From: an uncultured Acidobacteriia bacterium
GTDB taxonomy: Bacteria > Acidobacteriota > Terriglobia > Bryobacterales > Bryobacteraceae
Direction of reading: 5' to 3'
NCBI GenBank assembly: GCA_903825445.1
Contig: CAIKAS010000277.1
Span: forward strand, 20,639-84,638
Length of the DNA stretch: 64,000 nucleotides
The number at the start of each line of letters is the position of its first letter. Position 1 is the stretch's first letter. Position numbers and translations under genes: made by a program. Below the pieces are notes generated by a model. The model made no database searches and was not told the origin of the DNA. It saw nothing but the letters and a program-made list of their open reading frames with translations. Of the stretch, positions 11,153-18,914 are shown piece after piece.

Positions 11153-11180
11153 GCGGACAGCCCGACCAGTTCACATCCAT
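11094..11180 (-). pseudogene. Truncated DUF433 antitoxin-like N-terminus
   Basis: ATG at 11180 preceded by AGGAG: MDVNWSGCPLVETVPGDAVVPFPESSMG*; the WSGCPLVETVPG block matches the start of DUF433 proteins, then family similarity stops. Confidence 0.5.
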
Positions 11181-11301
11181 GTGGCTCCTATTCTGCGCGA
11201 CGGCGGCGACATCGATCCATGGCGGGTGATTCGTTCAAATCGACGGTATTGGGGGTACATGGGGATTTGAAGACGCTCTGGACTATCGAGTGTAACGTTA
11301 A

Positions 11302-11366
11302 CTATGTCCCCGGCTATACATGACGCGTACCGACCGGACAAAAAGTGGTACCGAACGGGGACATAG
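11302..11366. repeat. Perfect 11-bp inverted repeat CTATGTCCCCG ... CGGGGACATAG
   Basis: Arms 11302-11312 and 11356-11366, 43-bp spacer; adjacent 8-bp palindrome TAACGTTA at 11293-11300. Confidence 0.8.
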
Positions 11367-11457
11367 GTGAGAGGTAGTTCCGAAGCGGGCCTCAGACTGG
11401 CAGTGCCGACCCCGGCATGGGTCACGGGCTGCTGGACGGTTAAATTATCATGAGACA

Positions 11458-12078
11458 GTGAAACTTTTGATTTTTTCGGATCTCCATGGCGACACTCTGG
11501 CGCTGAAGCGACTGATGGCGACGGAGGCCGACTATTACTTCTGCGCGGGGGATTTGGTGAATTTCGCGCGCGGGCTGGATGCGATGGGCGAGATTATGCA
11601 GGCCCGGGCGGATCACGTGTATGTGCTGCCAGGCAATCACGAATCGGCTGCGAACGTCTCGGAGCTCTGCGAGAAGTTCGGATTTCACGATTTCCATGGC
11701 GGGCGGATGCAGATCGATGGTTTCGAGGTGGTCGGGCTGGGGTATTCGAATCCAACACCGTTCGACACGCCAGGAGAGTATTCCGAAGAGGAACTCGAAA
11801 CGCGCCTGCATGCGTTCGACGGGCTGAAACCGATGATCGCGATCTGCCATGCGCCGCCGTTCGGGACGTCGCTCGACCGGATTACGAATCTGAAGCATGC
11901 GGGAAGCCGCGCCGTGCGCGAGTTTCTGAAGCGTGAACAGCCACGGTACTTTTTTTGCGGGCACATTCACGAAGCAGCGGGGGCACAGGACAAGCTGGGG
12001 GACACCTCCGCGATGAATGTTGGGAAGAAGGGCTATCTGCTGGATCTGAATCAACAAGCGGAATGGGGGCAAATCTGA
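11458..12078 (+). CDS. Metallophosphoesterase
   Basis: GTG start; LLIFSDLHGDTLALKRL, YFCAGDLVN, VLPGNHES, FFCGHIHEAAG motifs. Confidence 0.85.
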   Translation: MKLLIFSDLHGDTLALKRLMATEADYYFCAGDLVNFARGLDAMGEIMQARADHVYVLPGNHESAANVSELCEKFGFHDFHGGRMQIDGFEVVGLGYSNPTPFDTPGEYSEEELETRLHAFDGLKPMIAICHAPPFGTSLDRITNLKHAGSRAVREFLKREQPRYFFCGHIHEAAGAQDKLGDTSAMNVGKKGYLLDLNQQAEWGQI

Positions 12079-12079
12079 C

Positions 12080-12502
12080 ATGGCGACGCTGGGACTGGTG
12101 GAATATGCGGATGCGGGACCGGAGGTGCGCGCGGTTTACGACGACATCATGGCGACACGGAAGGTGGATTGGATCAATAATTTCTGGAAGGCGCTGGCGA
12201 ATGATCCAGTGACGCTGCGGCGGACGTGGGAGAGTATCAAGCAGATTATGGGGCCGGGTGCGCTGGATCCACTGACGAAAGAGCTGATTTACGTCGCAGT
12301 GAGCGCGACGAATCAGTGCGGGTACTGCATTGCGTCGCACACGGCGGGGGCGCGGAAGGCGGGGATGACGGACGCGATGTTCGCGGAACTGATGGCGGTG
12401 ACGGGGATGGCAAACGAGACGAACCGGCTGGCGAGCGGGTATCAGGTGGAGATCGACGAGAGGTTTCTAACGATTGGGTCGGCCGCTGGGGGGCGGCCTT
12501 AG
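12080..12502 (+). CDS. Carboxymuconolactone decarboxylase / AhpD-like protein
   Basis: 140 aa; ELIYVAVSATNQCGYCIASHTAGARKAG with CxxC. Confidence 0.85.
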   Translation: MATLGLVEYADAGPEVRAVYDDIMATRKVDWINNFWKALANDPVTLRRTWESIKQIMGPGALDPLTKELIYVAVSATNQCGYCIASHTAGARKAGMTDAMFAELMAVTGMANETNRLASGYQVEIDERFLTIGSAAGGRP

Positions 12503-12506
12503 GTAA

Positions 12507-12824
12507 GTGAAAGACGGCATGTTTTCGGAGATGCTGGCGCAGGTTCGGCGCATTCCGAAAGGACGAGTTTCCACGTACGGCGAAGTGGCCGCGGCTAGCG
12601 GGCATCCCGGCGCGGCGCGGCAGGTGGTGTGGGCGTTGCGTGCTGCAGATAATGCTCCGTGGCATCGCGTGGTGGGCGCTGGCGGGCGCATACGGCTCAC
12701 GGGCGAGAGTGGATTTGAACAACGACTGCGACTGCGCGCGGAGGGTGTTGCGATCGCGGGCGACAAGATCGACCTGCGGAGCTACGGCCATCAGTTTAAA
12801 CTAAAAAAGCTTGGAAAATCGTGA
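12507..12824 (+). CDS. Alkyltransferase-like (ATL) MGMT DNA-binding-domain protein
   Basis: 105 aa; IPKGRVSTYGEVAAASGHPGAARQVVWALR...PWHRVV; active-site Cys of PCHRVV replaced by Trp. Confidence 0.85.
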   Translation: MKDGMFSEMLAQVRRIPKGRVSTYGEVAAASGHPGAARQVVWALRAADNAPWHRVVGAGGRIRLTGESGFEQRLRLRAEGVAIAGDKIDLRSYGHQFKLKKLGKS

Positions 12825-14538
12825 CTTTGCACGCGTCCTCTATGAAACCGCCGATCTGATGGAGATCGCCGGCGATGACAGCTTTCGTATTCGCAGCTAT
12901 CGCAACGGCGCTTCGACTATTGAAGGTTATCCCGAACGCATCGCGGATATTCTGGCGAATCCAGAGGCGAAGATTACCGATGTGCCGGGCATTGGCAAGG
13001 GCCTGGCTGTGGTGCTGGCCGAAATCGAAAAGACTGGTAGTTGCGAGCGCCGCGACGAACTGCTGAAGAAGTTTACCCCCGCCGCGCTCGACTTCCTGAA
13101 GATCCAGGGGCTTGGGCCGAAGACCATCGCGACGCTGATCGAACATTTCCAAATCACCACCATCGACCAGTTGGAACAGCTTTGCAAAGATCAGAAGCTG
13201 CGTGAACTGCCGCGCATGGGCGCGAAGCTGGAGGAGAAGGTGCTTCGGGGGATCGCTCAACTGCGCGAGCACAGCGGACGCTTCCTGTTGAACTTCGCGG
13301 ACAATGCGGCGCGCGAAATCATGGAGCATCTGCGCGCGCTGGAAGGATTGGAGCAGATTGCGGTTGCCGGAAGCCTGCGGCGAGGGAAGGAAACCATCGG
13401 CGATGTGGATCTGCTGGTGACGGGTCCAAATGCGGTGGCTGCGCTGGAGCGCGTGGCGACTTATCCGCGCGTGCATGAGGTGCTGGGCCGGGGCGCGAAT
13501 AAGACGAGCGTGAAACTGGGCCGTGAAGGGCTGCAGGTGGATGTGCGCGCGCTGGAGCACGAGAGTTTTGGCGCGGCGATGCAGTATTTCACGGGCAGCA
13601 AGGAGCACAACATCGCGCTACGGCAGCGCGCGTTGCGGTTGGGGCTGACGCTCAACGAGTACGGTCTCTTCCGGCTCGATGACAACACGCGTGTGGCCGG
13701 TGAGACCGAAGAAGGCGTCTACAAGGCGCTCGGACTCGACTGGATTCCGCCGGAGCTGCGCGAGAACCAGGGGGAAATCGAACTGGCGGAGGCGCATCAG
13801 TTGCCGGTGCTGGTGGAGCAGCGCGACATTCGCGGCGATCTTCACATGCACACGACGGCGACGGACGGTCGCGCGACTCTTGAAGAGATGGCGGAGGCGG
13901 CGCGGGCGCTCGGATACGAGTACGTCGCGATTACGGACCACTCGAAGGCGCTCTCCATGGCTTTTGGACTGGACGAGAAGCGCGTGACGGATTTCGCGGG
14001 CACGGTGCGGAAGATCAACGAACGGGGCGAGCTGGGGATTCGGATCTTCTCGGGACTTGAGTGCGACATCCTTAAAGATGGAACGATGGACATCGAATGG
14101 GATGCACTGGCCGAGCTGGATCTGGTGATTGCGAGCGTCCACAGCCATATGAATCTGGAACCAGCTGCAATGACGGACCGGCTGCTCCGCACGCTTGAAT
14201 GCCCCCAGATCACGGCGCTGGGGCATCCGACGGGACGACTGCTGCTGCATCGCGACCCGTTTCCGTTCGATTTCGACAAAGTGGTGGATGAGGCGGTGAA
14301 ACGCGGGGTCGCGATGGAGATCAATGGCAGCCCGGAGCGATTGGATCTGAGCGCGACGCATGTGCGGGCGGCGAAGGCGAAGGGCGCGAAGTTCATCGTG
14401 TCGACGGATGCGCATCATCCAAAGCACCTGGACAACATGCGTTATGGAATCCTGACGGCGCGACGCGGAGGACTTGTGGCTGCCGATATTTTGAATACTT
14501 ACGCGACGGATCGATTCGCAAAGTCGCTTCGCGCGTAG
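12811..14538 (+). CDS. polX: DNA polymerase X family protein with C-terminal PHP domain
   Basis: 575 aa; HhH (DVPGIGKGLAVVLAEIEKTG), VAGSLRRGKETIGDVDLLV, RGDLHMHTTATDG PHP motif. TTG start. Confidence 0.9.
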   Translation: MENRDFARVLYETADLMEIAGDDSFRIRSYRNGASTIEGYPERIADILANPEAKITDVPGIGKGLAVVLAEIEKTGSCERRDELLKKFTPAALDFLKIQGLGPKTIATLIEHFQITTIDQLEQLCKDQKLRELPRMGAKLEEKVLRGIAQLREHSGRFLLNFADNAAREIMEHLRALEGLEQIAVAGSLRRGKETIGDVDLLVTGPNAVAALERVATYPRVHEVLGRGANKTSVKLGREGLQVDVRALEHESFGAAMQYFTGSKEHNIALRQRALRLGLTLNEYGLFRLDDNTRVAGETEEGVYKALGLDWIPPELRENQGEIELAEAHQLPVLVEQRDIRGDLHMHTTATDGRATLEEMAEAARALGYEYVAITDHSKALSMAFGLDEKRVTDFAGTVRKINERGELGIRIFSGLECDILKDGTMDIEWDALAELDLVIASVHSHMNLEPAAMTDRLLRTLECPQITALGHPTGRLLLHRDPFPFDFDKVVDEAVKRGVAMEINGSPERLDLSATHVRAAKAKGAKFIVSTDAHHPKHLDNMRYGILTARRGGLVAADILNTYATDRFAKSLRA

Positions 14539-14552
14539 ACGAGAAACGGAGA

Positions 14553-15077
14553 TTGTTCCCTATGAAGATTGTGTCGTCCAAAGAAGTGTTCGCGTGTAGC
14601 CTGTTCCGCGTCACTGAAAACGAAGCTACGGATAAGACCGGCTTTAAGATTCGGCGGTTCGTGGTGCGCCACAACGGATCGGCTGTGATTATGCCGGTGG
14701 ATGCGAAGAACCGCGTGCTGCTGGTGAGGCAGTATCGATTGCCGGCGGACAAATACTTGTGGGAGCTTCCCGCAGGCAAGATCGACGACGGAGAGACGGC
14801 GCTGCAGGCATCGAAGCGCGAACTGGTGGAGGAAACGGGGTTACGGGCGAAGAAATGGAAAAAACTGGCGATGTTCTATCCGAGCCCGGGCTTCCTGGAA
14901 GAAGCCATGACGATCTACCTGGCCACTGAACTCACGGTGGGAGCAGCGCAACCGATGGAAGATGAACGCATTGAAACGCGATGGTTCGGGAAGAAGGAAC
15001 TGCGGGAAATGATCCGGACGAATGCGATTGCGGATGCCAAGACGATGATTGGATTTCTACACTGGGACAGGCTCTGA
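14553..15077 (+). CDS. NUDIX hydrolase, ADP-ribose pyrophosphatase-like
   Basis: ELPAGKIDDGETALQASKRELVEETGL NUDIX box. Confidence 0.9.
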   Translation: MFPMKIVSSKEVFACSLFRVTENEATDKTGFKIRRFVVRHNGSAVIMPVDAKNRVLLVRQYRLPADKYLWELPAGKIDDGETALQASKRELVEETGLRAKKWKKLAMFYPSPGFLEEAMTIYLATELTVGAAQPMEDERIETRWFGKKELREMIRTNAIADAKTMIGFLHWDRL

Positions 15078-15120
15078 AGGCCTGATTGGCGGGCCTGAAA
15101 CGCATATCCGAGGATGGCCT

Positions 15121-15153
15121 TAAAAGCAAAAACGCAGATCCGAAGATCTGCGT
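15121..15153 (-). terminator. Rho-independent terminator (distal of two)
   Basis: Minus strand ACGCAGATC-TTCG-GATCTGCGT (15153-15132) followed by TTTTGCTTTTA. Confidence 0.8.
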
Positions 15154-15159
15154 CATGAA

Positions 15160-15196
15160 CATCAAAAAGAAAAAGGGCAGATCCGAAGACCTGCCC
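15160..15196 (-). terminator. Rho-independent terminator (proximal of two)
   Basis: Minus strand GGGCAGGTC-TTCG-GATCTGCCC (15196-15175, one mismatch) followed by TTTTTCTTTTT. Confidence 0.85.
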
Positions 15197-15202
15197 TGGA
15201 GG

Positions 15203-15280
15203 CTACTTTTTCTTTGCAGCCTTTTTCTTTGCGACTGCCTTCTTAGGGGCGGCCTTCTTTGCGGCTTTCTTTGTTGCCAT
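15203..15280 (-). CDS. 25-aa Lys/Ala-rich basic peptide, histone H1-tail-like
   Basis: ATG at 15280: MATKKAAKKAAPKKAVAKKKAAKKK*; GGGAG upstream; tandem terminators downstream. Absent from ORF track because of length. Confidence 0.75.
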   Translation of the reverse strand: MATKKAAKKAAPKKAVAKKKAAKKK

Positions 15281-15302
15281 GTTGTTAATTCTCCCGTCCT
15301 CT

Positions 15303-15330
15303 ATTATGTAACATCTTTGGCAAAAGTAAA
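15303..15330 (-). promoter_or_regulatory. Sigma-70-like promoter for the Lys-rich peptide
   Basis: Minus strand TTTACT-N16-CATAAT (15330-15303), about 23 nt before the start codon. Confidence 0.45.
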
Positions 15331-15402
15331 ACAAAAAAATGCAAAAATGTTTTGGGGGTGGTACCATGCGCCGCGGGTGGCCGGATGGTACAAGGGTACT
15401 CA

Positions 15403-15846
15403 GTGAAGAAAATTCAACTCATAACGGATGGTGCGTGCCTCGGAAACCCGGGACCTGGAGGATGGGCAGCCATCCTTTTGCATGGCGAACATCGCAAGGA
15501 ATTATTCGGCTGCGAAGCGCACACAACAAACAATCGAATGGAGCTCACGGCTGCGATTGAAGGGCTGCGCGCGCTGCGCGAACGCTGCGACGTGGAAGTG
15601 GTGACGGATTCCGAGTACATGAAGAACGGCATCACACTTTGGATCACGAACTGGAAGAAGCGCGGGTGGATGACGTCGCAGAAGAAGCCAGTGGTCAACC
15701 GCGATCTGTGGGAATTGCTGGATCACGAGACGACGCGCCACGCGACGCGATGGAGTTGGACGAAGGGGCATGCGTCGCACGCGGACAACAATCGCGCGGA
15801 TGTACTGGCATCGCTCGCCGCGAAGGAACAGCGTTCGTCGGAGTGA
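15403..15846 (+). CDS. rnhA: Ribonuclease HI
   Basis: GTG start; KKIQLITDGACLGNPGPGGWAAIL, TNNRMELTAAIEGL, WTKGHASHADNNRAD. Confidence 0.95.
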   Translation: MKKIQLITDGACLGNPGPGGWAAILLHGEHRKELFGCEAHTTNNRMELTAAIEGLRALRERCDVEVVTDSEYMKNGITLWITNWKKRGWMTSQKKPVVNRDLWELLDHETTRHATRWSWTKGHASHADNNRADVLASLAAKEQRSSE

Positions 15847-15856
15847 GTTCGGCAGA

Positions 15857-16960
15857 TTACGCCGCGAGACGCGCTACTGCTGCTTCATTCCAATCCACGC
15901 CTCCGCCAATTGCGCCGTCGACGCTGGCCATCCCGTTTGCGACCTGCAGCGGTTCGGCGACGATCGGGTTCCACCAATCGGCGTACTCGAGATAATGAGC
16001 GGTTGGGGTGGCGCACATCAACTGCGCGCTCAGTTCCGGCCACAAATGGTTTGAGACGGGGATGGAGTGCGCTTCAGCCAGTGCGGTGGCACGAAGCCAA
16101 CCGGTCACTCCGCCGATCTTCATCACATCAGGCATGACGTAGTCCGAGGCGCGTGCTTCAATTGCCTGTCGCATATCCTGCGGCCCCCACCAGTTTTCTC
16201 CGCATTGAATGGGAGTGCGGATGGCCTGCGCAACGGTTGCATGCCCGGAGTAATCGTGCGCGAGGACGGGTTCTTCGATCCATGTGAGGCCTTCGTCGTC
16301 GAGTTTGCGCAGTCGCTCAATGGCGGTGGGCGGAGTGAGCGACTGGTTGTAATCGACCATGATGGCCAGTTCACCGCCAGTTGCCGTGCGAACGGCGCGC
16401 ACCACGGCCAGGTCTTCGTCGGCGGCAGGATAGCCGATCTTGATCTTGACTCCTTTGAAGCCGCGCTTTGCCCATTGCTCCGCGACTCTGGCGGAACCGG
16501 CAACTCCGTCATAACCTACAGCTCCGTAGGCGAGAACCGGTTTTGGGGCACTCCCGACCAGGCGCACAATCGACGTCTGGTGAATCCGGGCGAGTGCATC
16601 CCACAGCGCCATGTCAATGCCGGCTATCGCCATGCCGAGGAGCCCTTTGGTGCCGAGAAGCCTGAAGCGTGAGGCGAACCTGTCGAAGATATCGGCGGGG
16701 GCGAGCGGTTCCCCCTGAATTGAGAGCAGCAAACTACTGATCAGATCGGCGGTTGGCTTCAGAGCGATGGCTGTGTAGGTAAAAGTGATGCTGTGACCGA
16801 CGACACCCTCGCTGGTGACGATATCGGTGAGAACGAGGGGCGATTCGGTGACGGAGCCACTGGCGGTCCGGTGCGGTTCTGACATGGGGACGCGGACTGC
16901 GCGGACATTGAAACCGGTGATTGTTGCGGGCAGACGGTGTGTGCGGGAAGGATCACTCAT
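15857..16960 (-). CDS. Mandelate racemase/muconate lactonizing enzyme family (enolase superfamily)
   Basis: 367 aa; GFKGVKIKIGYPAADEDLAVVRAVR, IMVDYNQSL, WIEEPVLAHDYSGHATV. Confidence 0.88.
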   Translation of the reverse strand: MSDPSRTHRLPATITGFNVRAVRVPMSEPHRTASGSVTESPLVLTDIVTSEGVVGHSITFTYTAIALKPTADLISSLLLSIQGEPLAPADIFDRFASRFRLLGTKGLLGMAIAGIDMALWDALARIHQTSIVRLVGSAPKPVLAYGAVGYDGVAGSARVAEQWAKRGFKGVKIKIGYPAADEDLAVVRAVRTATGGELAIMVDYNQSLTPPTAIERLRKLDDEGLTWIEEPVLAHDYSGHATVAQAIRTPIQCGENWWGPQDMRQAIEARASDYVMPDVMKIGGVTGWLRATALAEAHSIPVSNHLWPELSAQLMCATPTAHYLEYADWWNPIVAEPLQVANGMASVDGAIGGGVDWNEAAVARLAA

Positions 16961-16990
16961 GTGGCGATGATCGTATGCCGGAGGACCTTT

Positions 16991-17012
16991 GTAAACTCAC
17001 TTGTGGGTATAC
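16991..17012. promoter_or_regulatory. Candidate TetR-type operator, 22-bp imperfect palindrome
   Basis: GTAAACTCAC-TT-GTGGGTATAC, 8/10 arm matches, in divergent intergenic region upstream of tetR. Confidence 0.45.
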
Positions 17013-17621
17013 ATGCCCAGACAAAACAAAAATATGCGGGCAGTGATCGTGGACGCGGCCTATCGTGTGTTCTATAAGGAAGGCTTCGGACGCGCCCGGC
17101 TGGACGTTATTGCCGAAGCTGCGGGTGTGTCAAAGCGGACCCTGTACTATCACTTCGACAGCAAGGATGAGTTGCTTGCCGCAGTGCTGGAAGCGCAGCA
17201 TGAACTTGTATTTGCAAGCGTGCGGGGCTGGGCCGATGGTCCCGATGTGGCGCCGGAGGATCTGGTGCGCCGTTTGTTTGACAAGTATGGCGCCTGGAGT
17301 CGTCAGCCAGGGTGGCAAGGATCAGGATTCACGCGGTCGGTGATGGAACTGGCGGATTTGCCGGGTCATCCGGCGAGGGCTGTCGCGCGTCGGCATAAAA
17401 CGGCGATTGAAGACTGGCTGACACACCAACTGACCGGTTACGGCGCAATGCGACCCGAACAGGTCGCACGACAGATTATGTTGCTCATTGAAGGATGCCA
17501 CTCGCTGATCCTGATTCATGGCGATTCGGACTACGCAGAAGCGGCGTCGGATGCCGCGGTGCTTCTGGTACGACAGACATGTCTGAGGAAAGACGGCGCT
17601 CAGACTCCACCCGCACGCTAA
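17013..17621 (+). CDS. TetR/AcrR family transcriptional regulator
   Basis: NMRAVIVDAAYRVFYKEGFGRARLDVIAEAAGVSKRTLYYHFDSKDELL; ATG at 17013 preferred over TTG at 17001. Confidence 0.9.
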   Translation: MPRQNKNMRAVIVDAAYRVFYKEGFGRARLDVIAEAAGVSKRTLYYHFDSKDELLAAVLEAQHELVFASVRGWADGPDVAPEDLVRRLFDKYGAWSRQPGWQGSGFTRSVMELADLPGHPARAVARRHKTAIEDWLTHQLTGYGAMRPEQVARQIMLLIEGCHSLILIHGDSDYAEAASDAAVLLVRQTCLRKDGAQTPPAR

Positions 17622-17630
17622 AATTGCTTT

Positions 17631-18119
17631 ATGGCAACTGAAACGTACGCGGTGTTCGACACAACTGAAGGCCGCTTCAAAATTAAGCTTTTCGACGACA
17701 AAGCGCCCAACACCGTGAAGAACTTCACCGATCTGGCTGAAGGCATCAAGACGGGTAAGCCTTTTTACGATGGACTCGTCTTCCATCGCGTGATTCCGGA
17801 CTTCATGATTCAGGGCGGCTGCCCTCAGGGCACAGGCCGCGGCGGACCCGGCTACAACTTTGCGGACGAGTTCCACCCTTCGCTGAAGCATTCGAAGCCG
17901 GGGCTGCTCTCTATGGCTAATGCCGGCCCCAACACGAATGGCAGCCAGTTCTTCGTCACCGTTGCGGCGACGCCCTGGCTCGACAACCGGCATACTATTT
18001 TCGGTGAAGTCATCGAAGGCTACGATGTGGCAGAGAAGATCTCCAAAGTCCCGAAGGATTCGTCTGACCGTCCGAAGAAAGAAGTCCGGATCAACACCGT
18101 GACCATCGAACGGGTTTGA
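17631..18119 (+). CDS. ppiB: Peptidyl-prolyl cis-trans isomerase, cyclophilin type
   Basis: [44 protein letters not shown]. Confidence 0.95.
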   Translation: MATETYAVFDTTEGRFKIKLFDDKAPNTVKNFTDLAEGIKTGKPFYDGLVFHRVIPDFMIQGGCPQGTGRGGPGYNFADEFHPSLKHSKPGLLSMANAGPNTNGSQFFVTVAATPWLDNRHTIFGEVIEGYDVAEKISKVPKDSSDRPKKEVRINTVTIERV

Positions 18120-18811
18120 TTCCAGCTGCAACAATGCCGGAAGCCGACTCCGGCAGCGCGCGACCTGACTGCGGGAAGCAACCGGGCGCTGTTGCCGAGA
18201 AGCTTGACGCCGCAGGACCCACCGTCCGCGCGCTGAAGGCACATACCGCGCTGTTTGGCGGCACGTTCGATCCGATTCACAACGCACACCTGGCGATGGC
18301 ACGCGCCGCGCGCGATCAATTCGCGTTGCGGCGCGTGCTGTTTGTGCCGGCGGCAAATCCTCCGCACAAGAGGGGCAGTTCGATGGCCGCTTACGAAGAT
18401 CGCGTGCGCATGGTGGAACTGGCGTGCGCGGGGGAACCGTCGTTTGAAGTTTCGCGAATCGAGCAGGATGCGGTACCCAGCTATTCGATCCTGACGATCG
18501 AACGTCTGCTGGCATCCGGGGCAGGTCCGCTGGCATTCCTGATCGGCGCCGACGCATTCGCCGAAATACGAACGTGGCATCGATGGAAGGACGTGGTGCG
18601 ACTGGTGGAGTTCATTGTTGTTACGAGGCCCGGGTCGGAATACGAGATTCCGGAAGGTGCGCGGGCTTATCAACTGGAAGGGCTGGAACTTCCGGTATCG
18701 TCGTCTGAAGTGCGGGAACAGATTGCGGGCGGTGACAGCCAGGTGGCGGTCCCGGAAGCTGTGTTTCGCTACATTCGCGAGAACCGACTCTATCAGTCAC
18801 AACTTTCGTAG
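18116..18811 (+). CDS. nadD: Nicotinate-nucleotide adenylyltransferase
   Basis: [34 protein letters not shown]; start codon uncertain (N-terminal about 40 aa extension). Confidence 0.88.
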   Translation: MIPAATMPEADSGSARPDCGKQPGAVAEKLDAAGPTVRALKAHTALFGGTFDPIHNAHLAMARAARDQFALRRVLFVPAANPPHKRGSSMAAYEDRVRMVELACAGEPSFEVSRIEQDAVPSYSILTIERLLASGAGPLAFLIGADAFAEIRTWHRWKDVVRLVEFIVVTRPGSEYEIPEGARAYQLEGLELPVSSSEVREQIAGGDSQVAVPEAVFRYIRENRLYQSQLS

Positions 18812-18914
18812 AAAAATCTTACGCCTAACCATTGCATTGAGTTAGCGGCAAACCAGCCAAATTTGCGCGCCGGATTTGCGGCGCGGGGATGGTACTGCTG
18901 TTGCCAGGAGCAGC

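Noticed and set aside
11171-11425. 84-aa minus-strand ORF upstream of the RT
   Set aside because: No recognisable domain, spans the inverted repeat; likely chance ORF in scarred intergenic DNA.
12481-12498. GGCCGC-tggggg-GCGGCC hairpin as terminator
   Set aside because: Lies within the last codons of the AhpD-like gene, no T-run, and next gene begins immediately.
18890-18905. TGGTACTGCTGTTGCC as a sigma-54 promoter for the collagen-like gene
   Set aside because: Good match, but predicted +1 falls at the ATG (18915), leaving no RBS on the transcript.
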